Origin: a virus
DNA length: 25,717 nt
Strand: one strand, 5' to 3'
IMG/VR virus record: IMGVR_UViG_3300043411_000467
Span: 1-25,717 of that record
Each line of letters begins with the position of its first letter. The stretch's first letter is position 1. Under the pieces are notes generated by a model that was given only the letters and a program-made list of their open reading frames with translations, was not told the origin of the DNA and did no database searches. This document shows positions 8,676 to 16,659 of this stretch, piece after piece. The position numbers and the translations under genes are program-made.

Positions 8676-9299
8676 ATGAGTAGTAAATTACGAAATATTG
8701 AAGCATTAAATAAAATGCTTGATGGTTCTCATAGAACTCAAACCAGAAAAACGTATTCAGCGGATTTAACGCCTAAGCCGCAAATAATCCGAAATGTAGG
8801 AGATGTTTGGGAAGAAGTGCATCCTATAACCGGAATAGTTACCGTTTGGGAACAGAAGCAAGGTTTCCGTGTAAAAAAATCTGCGGGTTCTGATTCTATA
8901 AATGCGCATCGAGATTTGATGCATTTTCCAAATTGTGAAGAAGATTGCGAGAAAAAAAGAATCGGAGATTTTGGCCATGGTGATAAAATAATGAATCGGA
9001 AGACTGGTAGATGTATTGATTGCCAAGCTAAATTCGAGGGTGCATTAAAATATGCTGGAAAGTTCAATGAATATGCAAAAGAGAAAATGAAGTCGAATGC
9101 GGAATCGTTTTTTAAAGACGCGGACGTTGAGGTTGAAAAAATCGTAGAAACATTTAAAGATGTTAATTATGCCAACGAAGATGGTTCATTGGATAAATAT
9201 GATATGGTTGATCCGGAAGCGTACACCCAACATATATTAGAAGAATATAATAAATTTAAACACCAAATATTGGATTCATTTGATGAGCAGCCTAGTTAA
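8676..9299 (+). CDS. Conserved T4-like phage protein with a zinc-knuckle-like centre, function unknown
   Basis: This 207-residue protein resembles an uncharacterised protein I associate with large T4-like marine phages, recognised from the start (RNIEALNKMLDGSHRTQT) and GDVWEEVHPITG. Near the middle it has NCEEDC followed by CIDC, with nearby histidines (HFPNC, GHGDK), a plausible metal-binding centre. The C-terminal ~90 residues are charged and helical. There is no signal peptide or membrane segment. It starts 3 nt after the preceding stop, and its last 17 nt overlap the next gene, so it belongs to the same operon. A virion or morphogenesis role is inferred only from its position just upstream of terminase; no enzymatic motif is visible. 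Confidence 0.7.
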   Translation: MSSKLRNIEALNKMLDGSHRTQTRKTYSADLTPKPQIIRNVGDVWEEVHPITGIVTVWEQKQGFRVKKSAGSDSINAHRDLMHFPNCEEDCEKKRIGDFGHGDKIMNRKTGRCIDCQAKFEGALKYAGKFNEYAKEKMKSNAESFFKDADVEVEKIVETFKDVNYANEDGSLDKYDMVDPEAYTQHILEEYNKFKHQILDSFDEQPS

Positions 9300-9861
9300 T
9301 TTATACGAAGATATATTACAAGAATCCGAGGAACAGGATTTAAAATTGGCATTCGATGTATTAGCCCGTGATATTGATCAAGCTACTCAAGATGCTGAAG
9401 ACGAAGTACAGGAAGGCGTTACAACTATAATTGGATTAGTTTTATCTGGACCGTTTATAGTAAAAATGTTTGGTAAATTTGTACGGTTCTTAGAAAAGAA
9501 AATTGCTCAAATTAAAAAAGAAGAGCCAACCCAAGCAGGAAATAGAATATTGGCCTTTGCGGATAAATTTCATCATGTAATAATGATCCCATTTCTTAAG
9601 TTGGCAAAATTAATGGTTAAAGAACCTGCTAAACAAAAGAAATTGGCTAATTATATGTTCCACGGAACTATAGGATTATTATTAATTCACGGTGGAATTA
9701 AAATAGCAGCCGCATTGGAATCCGCCACTGTCAATCCTGCGTTGGCAATGGATTTGGCAAAAAATGGAATTAAAAGCACAGAATTAATTTCTGGAATTAA
9801 AGATATAATTAGAGCCAGCATGGTAAAGATTGGTGAAGATGTTGGAGAATTTACAAGTTAA
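9283..9861 (+). CDS. Membrane-associating candidate internal head protein with a cleavable leader
   Basis: The product is 192 residues if the ATG at 9283 is used; a TTG lies directly before it and is less likely. The N-terminus, NLYEDILQE then S15, matches the T4 capsid-targeting peptide ending in (L/I)-x-E before A/G/S, with predicted cleavage after E14. Downstream there are hydrophobic stretches near residues 47-65 (TIIGLVLSGPFIVKMFGKF) and about 124-146 (FHGTIGLLLIHGGIKIAAAL), separated by a basic region. A protein packaged in the head and able to enter a membrane could be ejected with the DNA, but that is inference. It overlaps the end of the previous gene by 17 nt and is followed by a strong AAGGAG site. 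No known family is recognised. Confidence 0.7.
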   Translation: MSSLVNLYEDILQESEEQDLKLAFDVLARDIDQATQDAEDEVQEGVTTIIGLVLSGPFIVKMFGKFVRFLEKKIAQIKKEEPTQAGNRILAFADKFHHVIMIPFLKLAKLMVKEPAKQKKLANYMFHGTIGLLLIHGGIKIAAALESATVNPALAMDLAKNGIKSTELISGIKDIIRASMVKIGEDVGEFTS

Positions 9862-9865
9862 GGAG
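9860..9865 (+). promoter_or_regulatory. Strong Shine-Dalgarno AAGGAG
   Basis: A perfect AAGGAG lies 5 nt before the ATG at 9871 and overlaps the preceding stop codon. It is one of only two full AAGGAG sites I noticed before starts in the window, the other being before the capsid gene. Many other starts here have no recognisable site. Confidence 0.75.
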
Positions 9866-9870
9866 TTATT

Positions 9871-10167
9871 ATGAAAGGTAGTGGCTGGATTGTTATATTA
9901 TTGATAATATGTTTAGCGGGATATGGATTATTCATTTGGCAATATTCCAGGGCAAAAAAGATTGAATCTGAAGCATTAGAAAAAGTAAAAATTGAAGTAG
10001 CAGCAGTAATTTCTCAGCGAGATAGTATTGAAGCTGCGAAGACAATAACATTGGAAGAATTAAAATTAAATCAAAAAAATCTAGCAGCCTTAATTAAGCA
10101 ATTGGAATCAATTAAAAAAGATTCAATTTCGGTTGAGGATGCAAAGAAAAAATTGTGGAGTATATAA
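9871..10167 (+). CDS. Small inner-membrane protein with coiled coil, possible i-spanin-like lysis protein
   Basis: This 98-residue protein has one N-terminal transmembrane helix (about residues 5-24, WIVILLIICLAGYGLFIW). Basic residues follow (YSRAKK), then a charged helical segment up to the C-terminus consistent with a coiled coil. This layout matches an inner-membrane spanin (Rz-like) but is not specific to it. The next gene, one nucleotide downstream, encodes a second small membrane protein with a signal peptide, which strengthens a two-component envelope role. No endolysin or holin is recognised nearby. A strong AAGGAG ribosome site precedes it. The lysis role is a guess from topology and pairing. 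Confidence 0.65.
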   Translation: MKGSGWIVILLIICLAGYGLFIWQYSRAKKIESEALEKVKIEVAAVISQRDSIEAAKTITLEELKLNQKNLAALIKQLESIKKDSISVEDAKKKLWSI

Positions 10168-10168
10168 G

Positions 10169-10555
10169 ATGAAACTACTAGTATTTATTTTACTAATTAT
10201 TCCTGCAATTAGTTTTACACAAATTCAAGATACTACTTGCTTTACTAATACCCAAGTGCAACGCATCGCGATGACAATGGATTCTTTAAATAAAACGGTT
10301 GAAAAGCAAATTGAAATTATAGACGAGCAAACTACTGTAATTAAAATGCAGGAAACTGTAAATGTTCAAAGTGAAATGCTATTAAAGATGCGAGCCAATG
10401 AAGTTGAATTATTAAATGGCGCATTGGACCATGCATTAGGATTGAATACTAAAATAACAATGAAAGAAAAATGGTACGATAGTAAATATATGTACTATAT
10501 CTACGGAGCACTTACCATATATGGAGGTGCATTGGTAGTAAGTCTGGTGAGGTAA
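10169..10555 (+). CDS. Exported coiled-coil protein with C-terminal membrane anchor, possible spanin partner
   Basis: The product is 128 residues from the ATG at 10169. An upstream ATG at 10133 in the same frame lies inside the previous gene and would bury the signal peptide, so it is rejected. Residues 1-17 (MKLLVFILLIIPAISFT) form a classical signal peptide. The middle, about 30-95, is a Q/E/M-rich coiled coil. The C-terminus (YYIYGALTIYGGALVVSLV) is a transmembrane helix. Exported with a C-terminal anchor resembles a unimolecular spanin layout, but there is no lipobox cysteine at the expected place; the cysteine in DTTCF lies too far in. It is probably co-translated with the gene before it. 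Lysis function is not proven by sequence. Confidence 0.65.
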   Translation: MKLLVFILLIIPAISFTQIQDTTCFTNTQVQRIAMTMDSLNKTVEKQIEIIDEQTTVIKMQETVNVQSEMLLKMRANEVELLNGALDHALGLNTKITMKEKWYDSKYMYYIYGALTIYGGALVVSLVR

Positions 10556-10558
10556 TTA

Positions 10559-12148
10559 ATGGCGACTACCGACTTACGGGAAATAATAAAAGAAGAATAT
10601 AAACGGTCCGCAGTAGATCCTGCCTATTGTTTAAAAAAATACGGTGTAATTCAACACCCTATCAAAGGTAAAGTTAAATTCAATCTTTACCCATTCCAAG
10701 AAATAACATTAGCTAATTTTATAAAGCATAGATTCAATATAATATTGAAATCTAGGCAGATGGGGATATCAACCTTAGTTGCGGCGTACGCACTTTGGAA
10801 AATGATGTTTAATCCAGATTATAATGTATTAGTAATTGCCACGACCCAAAACGTAGCAAAAAACCTTGTACAAAAGGTTAGGTTAATGCACAGTAAATTG
10901 CCTACGTGGATGCGCGGGCAAGTTATTGAAGATAATAAAATGGCATTAACTTTAAAGAACGGCTCAACTATTAAAGCCGTTTCCGCAGCAACCACAGCTG
11001 GTAGATCGGAAGCATTATCCTTATTAATTATCGACGAAGCAGCATTCATTGAGAAATTCGAAGAAATTTGGACTTCTGCACAAATGACATTGGCTACTGG
11101 TGGAGATGCAATATTATTATCCACTCCGAATGGTGTCGGTAATCTATTCCATCAAATATGGGTTAAAGCCCAATCCGAAGAAACTATAGAAGGGTTGGAT
11201 AAATTTAATCCCATCCAATTAAAATGGGATTTACACCCAGAGAGGGATATTGTTTGGAGGCAGCAACAAGATGAAATTCTAGGACCAAGGCAGGCTGCTC
11301 AGGAATGCGACACTGACTTTTTAAGTTCGGGTGCTACAGTTATCGAACCGCAAATATTAAATTGGTATGATAATGATTCTGGGTATATTAAAGATCCTAT
11401 CGAAAAGCGAGGACCTGGCGGAGATTTATGGATATGGCAGTATCCTGATTATAATAAAACCTATGTATCAATTGTGGATACTTCCCGCGGCGATGGTTCG
11501 GATTATAGTACAATTAATATCTGGGACGTAGAACGGGTAGAACAAGTAGCAGAATACAAAGGTAAATTAACTCCAACAGATTTAGGAATAATGGCAGTTA
11601 ATATATCCAGCGAATATAATAATGCATTATTAGTAATTGAAAATACTGGTATAGGAATGGCAACGGTTCAAGTTGCATTAGATAAACATTATAAAAATCT
11701 ATTTTATTCATACCGGAACGATCCATTTTTGGATGATAATATCCAATTAAAAAAGATGCATGATTTAAAATTAAAAGAGGATATGATTCCTGGGTTTACA
11801 AATTCACATAAATCCAGACCAATTGTAATATCCAAAATTGAAACATATATTAGTAATAAAGATGTAATTATTAGATCGAAGAGAACCATGCAGGAATTAT
11901 GGACGTTCCTGTGGATTAATGGTAGAGCTGAATCCCAACGCGGATATAATGATGATTTAGTATTCCCGATAGGTATAATGCTATATGTAAGAGATATCGC
12001 GTTAAAACTAAAACAAATGGGTATTGAAATAACAAAAATGGCCATATCAAAAACTTTCAAGTCCGTTTATGTACCGAAGAGATCAGGAGCCGATCAATGG
12101 CGAATGCAAGTTGGTAATAAGAGCGAGGATTTGAAGTGGCTTTTATAA
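10559..12148 (+). CDS. terL: Terminase large subunit (gp17-like packaging motor)
   Basis: This 529-residue protein is the ATP-driven DNA packaging motor and headful nuclease that docks on the portal. The ATPase domain has Walker A SRQMGIST at 65-72, Walker B LLIIDEAAF with D159/E160, and a coupling motif ILLSTPNGVGN. The nuclease domain is RNase-H-like, with D307 (IVDTSRGDGSD), E361 (LLVIENTGIG) and D465/D466 (GYNDDLV) as metal ligands. It is a little shorter than T4 gp17 (about 610), mainly at the ends. The portal gene follows after 19 nt, whereas T4 has gp18 and gp19 in between. No small terminase subunit was recognised in the window. A GAGGT ribosome site precedes the start. Family assignment is very secure. 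Confidence 0.97.
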   Translation: MATTDLREIIKEEYKRSAVDPAYCLKKYGVIQHPIKGKVKFNLYPFQEITLANFIKHRFNIILKSRQMGISTLVAAYALWKMMFNPDYNVLVIATTQNVAKNLVQKVRLMHSKLPTWMRGQVIEDNKMALTLKNGSTIKAVSAATTAGRSEALSLLIIDEAAFIEKFEEIWTSAQMTLATGGDAILLSTPNGVGNLFHQIWVKAQSEETIEGLDKFNPIQLKWDLHPERDIVWRQQQDEILGPRQAAQECDTDFLSSGATVIEPQILNWYDNDSGYIKDPIEKRGPGGDLWIWQYPDYNKTYVSIVDTSRGDGSDYSTINIWDVERVEQVAEYKGKLTPTDLGIMAVNISSEYNNALLVIENTGIGMATVQVALDKHYKNLFYSYRNDPFLDDNIQLKKMHDLKLKEDMIPGFTNSHKSRPIVISKIETYISNKDVIIRSKRTMQELWTFLWINGRAESQRGYNDDLVFPIGIMLYVRDIALKLKQMGIEITKMAISKTFKSVYVPKRSGADQWRMQVGNKSEDLKWLL

Positions 12149-12167
12149 TTATTAGTAAAATATATTT

Positions 12168-13973
12168 ATGGCAACATTTAGAGAATTTCTAACAAGGGTA
12201 TTATCCAGCAGAATTGTGGTTCGAAGAACTGGCCACGGATTAAAAATTGGTGATGTAAATAATCTCCAATCTACTGGAAACCCTCATACATCTGGTAGAC
12301 GATACAAATGGAAGACAAGTAAAAACTTCTACGCGGGTTATGGTTATGGAATGCCCGCAGAACAAATTCAATTTAATAGGCAGGGAATTTACGTTGATTA
12401 TGAATTAATGGACAGCGATGCATTTATATCAAGTGCATTGGATATTTATTCAGATGAATGCACAACCAAAAATGAACACGGTGATATTCTAACTATTACA
12501 ACTGATAATGAAGAATTAAAAAAAGTACTCCACAATCTATTTTATGATATTTTAAATATTGAATATAATTTATGGGCCTGGATCAGAATGGCTTGTAAAT
12601 ACGGGGATTTCTTTTTATATCTGCAAGTTGAAGAAGAATTTGGTATTACTAATGTAATTCCAATACATCCTATATTCATAGAACGGGATGAATATTCCAG
12701 GGAAGATGAAGGTGTAACACAATTTATATATTCAGGAGAAGGCAGTTCTAAAATGATGAAAAACATTTTCGAATCATACGAAATTGCCCATTTCAGAATG
12801 TTAACCGATTCAAACTTCCTTCCATACGGAAAAAGTATTTTGGAAGGAGCCAGAAAAGAATTTAAGAAATTATCCTTGATGGAAGATTCTATGTTAATTC
12901 ATAGAATAATGAGAGCACCAGAACGTCGAATTATTAAGGTTGACGTTGGAGGGATTGCTCCTGAGGAGGTTGATGGATATATCGATGATGTAGCAAATAC
13001 AATTAAAAAGGTACCATTAATTGACGAAGCTACTGGCGAATATAATTTAAAATTCAACGTAATGAATATGATGGAAGACTTTTATCTTCCAGTACGTGGC
13101 GGTGAAAGTGGTACCAATATTGAAACATTACCTGGATTATCCAACGAAGGTCAAATAGAAGATATTGAATATGTAAGAAATAAAATGCTTTCATATTTAA
13201 AAATACCAAATGCCTATTTAGGTATTAATACTGAGGGTGGAGAAGGTAAGGCAACGCTAGCAGCGGAAGATATAAGATTTGCCCGCACCATAGAACGAAT
13301 CCAAAAAATCATCGCGGGAGAATTATACAAAATGGCAGTTGTCCATTTAGCAGTTCAAGAATTCTCGAAGGAAGATTTAGTTAACTTCGAAATTACATTA
13401 ACTAATCCATCATTAATTTATAAGCGCCAGCAAGTAGATTTAATGAATGAACAGGTTAATTTAATTGGTAATATCTTAGAAAAGCGTTTATTCTCAAGAA
13501 AATATATTTACGAAAAAATATTTGGATTGTCCGAAGTAGAATGGAAAGCGGATCAAGAACGAATCTTAGAAGATTTAAAAGAAGAATTTAGAAAAGAACA
13601 AATTGCAACCGAAGGAAACGATCCTAAATTATCAGGAGTATCACGCGGCACGCCACACGATTTAGCATCCATGCAAATGGCAACTTCCGAAGGTGACCAT
13701 GTTAAAAAATTATATGGCGAAGAAGATGGTCGGGAAGATAATCCAGGCAGACCAGAAAAAGAAGGATCATTCGAACGTCATAAAGATCCCACAATGGGAC
13801 GAGATCCAGTTGGTAAAAAAGCCCTCGATGCTGCCGTAGGAGTTGAATCTATATTAAGATCAATGCCGCAAGGTAAAATAGACAGACGTAGATTTTTAAG
13901 TGAAGATATTGATACGAATTCAGAGAATCTAGGAATTCTGGATGATACTAACTTGATTAGTGATTTAGAATAA
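12168..13973 (+). CDS. 20: Portal vertex protein (gp20-like)
   Basis: This 601-residue protein forms the dodecameric portal ring through which DNA enters and leaves the head. Recognisable gp20-type segments include YVDYELMDSDAFISSALDIY, the passage around MACKYGDFFLYLQV, LPYGKSILEGARKEFKKL, and MRAPERRIIKVDVG. The helical stem and crown region follows, with LSYLKIPNAYLG. It is longer than T4 gp20 (524). The extra length is largely a charged C-terminal tail of about 120 residues (from roughly 480), rich in E, D, G and R. It sits directly after the terminase gene and before the head accessory genes, as in T4-like phages. The start has no clear Shine-Dalgarno; the leader is AT-rich. Confidence 0.95.
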   Translation: MATFREFLTRVLSSRIVVRRTGHGLKIGDVNNLQSTGNPHTSGRRYKWKTSKNFYAGYGYGMPAEQIQFNRQGIYVDYELMDSDAFISSALDIYSDECTTKNEHGDILTITTDNEELKKVLHNLFYDILNIEYNLWAWIRMACKYGDFFLYLQVEEEFGITNVIPIHPIFIERDEYSREDEGVTQFIYSGEGSSKMMKNIFESYEIAHFRMLTDSNFLPYGKSILEGARKEFKKLSLMEDSMLIHRIMRAPERRIIKVDVGGIAPEEVDGYIDDVANTIKKVPLIDEATGEYNLKFNVMNMMEDFYLPVRGGESGTNIETLPGLSNEGQIEDIEYVRNKMLSYLKIPNAYLGINTEGGEGKATLAAEDIRFARTIERIQKIIAGELYKMAVVHLAVQEFSKEDLVNFEITLTNPSLIYKRQQVDLMNEQVNLIGNILEKRLFSRKYIYEKIFGLSEVEWKADQERILEDLKEEFRKEQIATEGNDPKLSGVSRGTPHDLASMQMATSEGDHVKKLYGEEDGREDNPGRPEKEGSFERHKDPTMGRDPVGKKALDAAVGVESILRSMPQGKIDRRRFLSEDIDTNSENLGILDDTNLISDLE

Positions 13974-13993
13974 TATATATATTATATACAAAG
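13971..13993 (+). promoter_or_regulatory. Candidate late promoter (variant) with downstream AAAGGA
   Basis: The 32-nt gap before the gene at 14006 holds TAATATATATATTATATAC followed by AAAGGA. It resembles the AATTATATATAT elements before 8352, 18940 and 24567, though the core differs by one or two bases. It begins at the portal stop codon. Confidence 0.4.
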
Positions 13994-14005
13994 GACTCGA
14001 TCCAC

Positions 14006-14821
14006 ATGAAATTAAAACATAGTAAATATAAAAATACCGGATTAATTTTCGATATATTATCTAGAAAGATGGTATCCGAGGTTTTATCCGGAGAAGGAAA
14101 CGTGAGCGCCAACATTGTTAAAAAACACTTTAACGCTAAAAGTGAACTTCGAAAAGAATTGAAACTATATCACACATTAATCAATGAAACTGCGCGAACT
14201 CCACAGTTTGCTGATAGATTGATTGAAATTGTTTTGGACATTCGTAAGAAATTAAATGGTAAGAAACTCAATGAAGAAAAATACAAATTAATATCTGAAA
14301 TTAAAAAGTATTATAATTTTGAAGATTTCTTTGCATCTCGGGCAACTAAATATAAAGAGTCTGCCTCAGTATATAAATTATTCGAATCTACACCATCCCA
14401 GGCCCCGTCAGATTATTTACAATGTAGAGAAACCTTAATTGAAAGTATAACCAAAACTGATATAGAAACTCCAGTAGATTTATGGGCAGGAGAAGATTCA
14501 ATAACTAAAAAATTGGCATTTAAATTAATCGTTGAAAAATTCAACGAAAGATACAAAGGATTAAATACCAAACAAAAAGAGTTATTATCCAAATATATCA
14601 ATACCGATATAGAATCAGATGATTTCAAAACGTATGTAATAACGGAAGTATTAGATGTAACCAAAAAATTACAACGTAAAAATATCCAAGATCCAACATT
14701 AAAAATCAAGATAAATGAAATCTGCAATCTATCCGAAAAAATGATTGCGAGTAAATTCGTTAAAGAAGAGCATTTATCATCACTTTTAAAATTTTATCAA
14801 TTGCAGGATGTACTTAAATGA
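14006..14821 (+). CDS. Conserved T4-like head-module protein, function unknown
   Basis: This 271-residue protein starts MKLKHSKYKNTGLIFDILSR, a signature I associate with an uncharacterised protein found between portal and protease in large marine T4-like phages. It is helical and lysine-rich with no membrane segment, signal peptide or enzymatic motif. A possible gp21-type site, KLFE before S, lies near residue 128. In T4 this interval encodes the small core proteins gp67 and gp68, but this protein is longer and not evidently homologous. It is preceded by a promoter-like element and an AAAGGA site, and its stop overlaps the next ATG as ATGA. A role in head assembly is inferred from position. 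Confidence 0.75.
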   Translation: MKLKHSKYKNTGLIFDILSRKMVSEVLSGEGNVSANIVKKHFNAKSELRKELKLYHTLINETARTPQFADRLIEIVLDIRKKLNGKKLNEEKYKLISEIKKYYNFEDFFASRATKYKESASVYKLFESTPSQAPSDYLQCRETLIESITKTDIETPVDLWAGEDSITKKLAFKLIVEKFNERYKGLNTKQKELLSKYINTDIESDDFKTYVITEVLDVTKKLQRKNIQDPTLKIKINEICNLSEKMIASKFVKEEHLSSLLKFYQLQDVLK

Positions 14822-15063
14822 AGCAACAAACTAATCAATTATTAAGAAAAATAATTCGTGAAGAATTAAAGAAAGTAAATGAAGGTTCCAGCGATTTCGT
14901 CGCAAAATACGATTCGACGAATATCATTATTAAACACGGGTATAAATCTTATAGTGATGACGAATTAGGTATAATATACGAAGCATATGGTAAAGTTATG
15001 TCTAACCTAAGACGTACAGAAAACTATAGTATAGCACCTACAAAAATTACAATAGAATTTTAA
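14818..15063 (+). CDS. Small candidate internal head protein with capsid-targeting-like leader
   Basis: This 81-residue protein begins with an amphipathic leader, LLRKIIREELKKVNE at residues 8-22, followed by G23. This is close to the gp21 cleavage rule (L/I)-x-E before A/G/S, with V in place of L/I. The mature part of about 59 residues is mixed alpha/beta (FVAKYDSTNIIIKHGYKS) and belongs to no family I can name. It is coupled to genes on both sides: ATGA with the preceding stop and TAATG with the next start. The leader resembles those at 8352, 16660 (internal) and 22504 (internal). Packaging into the prohead followed by cleavage is inferred. Confidence 0.72.
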   Translation: MKQQTNQLLRKIIREELKKVNEGSSDFVAKYDSTNIIIKHGYKSYSDDELGIIYEAYGKVMSNLRRTENYSIAPTKITIEF

Positions 15064-15323
15064 TGCAAAAACTCTTAGAACAATTATCTCAACAATTCAA
15101 TCTTGAAGAAGATGAAGAACTCATTGATGAAATGAGTGACACCGGATGTTTAGACGGAGGAGAAGGTCCACCAAGAACACCTAATATGTTCCAAAAAAAA
15201 CCAAAGAGTAAAAGAGATAACGAAATTGATAATGCCAAAGAAGATAGTGTACCATTTTCAAAATGGGAAGAAACTGATAAATGGTTTATTAAGATAGAAA
15301 GTATATTGAAGAAGTTTAATTAA
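15063..15323 (+). CDS. Small acidic head-module protein, unknown
   Basis: This 86-residue protein is hydrophilic. It has an acidic N-terminal half (FNLEEDEELIDEMSDTG), a central glycine/proline-rich turn (GGEGPPRTPNMF) followed by a basic patch (KKPKSKR), and a helical end. The DEMS-TG-G-P-x-TP pattern is reminiscent of an uncharacterised protein next to the prohead protease in related phages, but I cannot name a family. It is coupled on both sides by TAATG overlaps, upstream to the 81-residue leader protein and downstream to a GIY-YIG endonuclease. Without the endonuclease it would lie directly before the prohead protease, so a scaffold or core role is plausible but unproven. Confidence 0.65.
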   Translation: MQKLLEQLSQQFNLEEDEELIDEMSDTGCLDGGEGPPRTPNMFQKKPKSKRDNEIDNAKEDSVPFSKWEETDKWFIKIESILKKFN

Positions 15324-16033
15324 TGTCAAAACAGTATAAAATATATAAAGTAGTAAATACATTGAATAATAAAATTTACGTAGGTAAGACAGTTAGAACA
15401 GGAACTGAATATGATAAATATTTTGGGTCGGGTATATTAATTAAAAATGCTATTAATAAACATGGGCTTGACAACTTTACTAAAGAATTGATTGAAGAAT
15501 GTACTGATGCGGATCATATGAATGACCGAGAAAAATATTGGATATCAACATTGAATACGATTACACCGAACGGATATAATATACATTATGGGGGAGAAGG
15601 TGGGGATTCTTTTTACTATATGACTACCGAACAAAAAGATAAAATCTTTGAAAAAAGAATAGCGAATAACCCAGATATGTATACAAAAATATGGGAATCA
15701 CGCAGACGAAACGGTACTGATACTTATTCGGGACAAGCTTTATTAAATATAACTCTTGCAAATAGAGCTAAGGCTCGTGATCCTATAGTTTTAAAAAAAA
15801 TAAGCGATTATCAATTAATGTGCAGTTCGACTATTAAGAAATATCATATACAAATTTTACCAACAAATGAAATTGTAGAATTGATTGGAATTGGATCTGT
15901 TAAACAATATGTGATGGAATATAATATATCTAACAATAAAAAATATAGAGAACGATCAAATTACTGGAAATTATTATATGGCGGGTCAACCAATGATATG
16001 ATACTTCTTAAAAAACCGAGGGTGAATGTATGA
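15323..16033 (+). CDS. GIY-YIG homing endonuclease (Seg-like)
   Basis: This 236-residue protein is a free-standing homing endonuclease of the GIY-YIG family, like T4 Seg enzymes. The catalytic domain covers about residues 5-90: KIY (6-8) and YVG (19-21) form the GIY-YIG core. KYFGSG and the segment KHGLDNFTKELIEEC follow, then NDREKYWI, in which E70 is the expected metal ligand. The C-terminal ~140 residues are basic, fitting a DNA-binding part, with no clean NUMOD repeat visible. It is inserted with TAATG at its start and ATGA at its end, between a small head gene and the prohead protease, so the operon's translational coupling is kept. Insertion next to an essential gene is typical of such elements. 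Confidence 0.9.
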   Translation: MSKQYKIYKVVNTLNNKIYVGKTVRTGTEYDKYFGSGILIKNAINKHGLDNFTKELIEECTDADHMNDREKYWISTLNTITPNGYNIHYGGEGGDSFYYMTTEQKDKIFEKRIANNPDMYTKIWESRRRNGTDTYSGQALLNITLANRAKARDPIVLKKISDYQLMCSSTIKKYHIQILPTNEIVELIGIGSVKQYVMEYNISNNKKYRERSNYWKLLYGGSTNDMILLKKPRVNV

Positions 16034-16650
16034 ATAAACAATTATTAGTTGAATGTATACCCTTTAATTATAGTAGTGTTGCTATTACTGAAAATATTAA
16101 TACAACGGGTCGATTGATAGTTTCGGGTGTTTTGCAACGGGCCAATGTTCGCAACCAGAATTTACGAATCTATCCAAAACACATACTAGAACGTGAAATA
16201 ACAAGATACACACAAAATGAAATAAGCCAACGAAGAGCCCTTGGAGAATTAGACCATCCCGAATCATCCGTGGTGAATCTACGTAATGTATCTCATAACA
16301 TATTAGAAACATGGTGGGATGGAGATGATCTATGTGGTAAAATCGAAGTGTTAAATACTCCAGCTGGAAATATACTAAAAGAATTATTTAAAGCAGGTAT
16401 TACATTAGGTATTAGTTCAAGAGGAATGGGTAGTGTAAAAACATTACATGAAGATAACGGAGAAGACACAGTAGAAGTTCAAAATGATTTTGAAATTGTA
16501 TGTTGGGATTTCGTTAGTAATCCATCAACTCATGGCGCATTTATGAAGCCAGTAAATGAATCCGTACAAAGGGAAAATAATACGATAACGGAAGCCAATG
16601 AATTAATTAACGGGATTATCTGTGAATTATCCGGCGTGTGCTGCTTATAA
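16030..16650 (+). CDS. 21: Prohead core protease (gp21-like)
   Basis: This 206-residue serine protease would mature the prohead by cutting the scaffold, capsid and internal proteins after (L/I)-x-E. Catalytic landmarks are H76 in GELDHPESS and S129/S130 in LGISSRGMGS, matching the herpesvirus-assemblin/gp21 fold; VLQRANVRNQNLRIYP is also typical of the family. The C-terminal tail contains TITE188 before A189, a self-cleavage site consistent with autoprocessing as in T4 gp21. Its length is close to T4 gp21 (212). The start overlaps the stop of the GIY-YIG endonuclease gene. Its presence supports reading (L/I)-x-E sites in neighbouring proteins as real maturation sites. Confidence 0.94.
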   Translation: MNKQLLVECIPFNYSSVAITENINTTGRLIVSGVLQRANVRNQNLRIYPKHILEREITRYTQNEISQRRALGELDHPESSVVNLRNVSHNILETWWDGDDLCGKIEVLNTPAGNILKELFKAGITLGISSRGMGSVKTLHEDNGEDTVEVQNDFEIVCWDFVSNPSTHGAFMKPVNESVQRENNTITEANELINGIICELSGVCCL

Positions 16651-16659
16651 AAGGTAATA

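Noticed and set aside
10133-10168. Upstream start for the exported coiled-coil protein
   Set aside because: It lies inside the previous gene and would hide a clear signal peptide that begins at 10169.
10564-10620. N-terminus of the terminase (LREIIKEEYKRS) as another capsid-targeting leader
   Set aside because: It resembles the leader by composition, but this is the normal terminase N-terminus, lacks an E before A/G/S site, and terminase is not an internal head protein.
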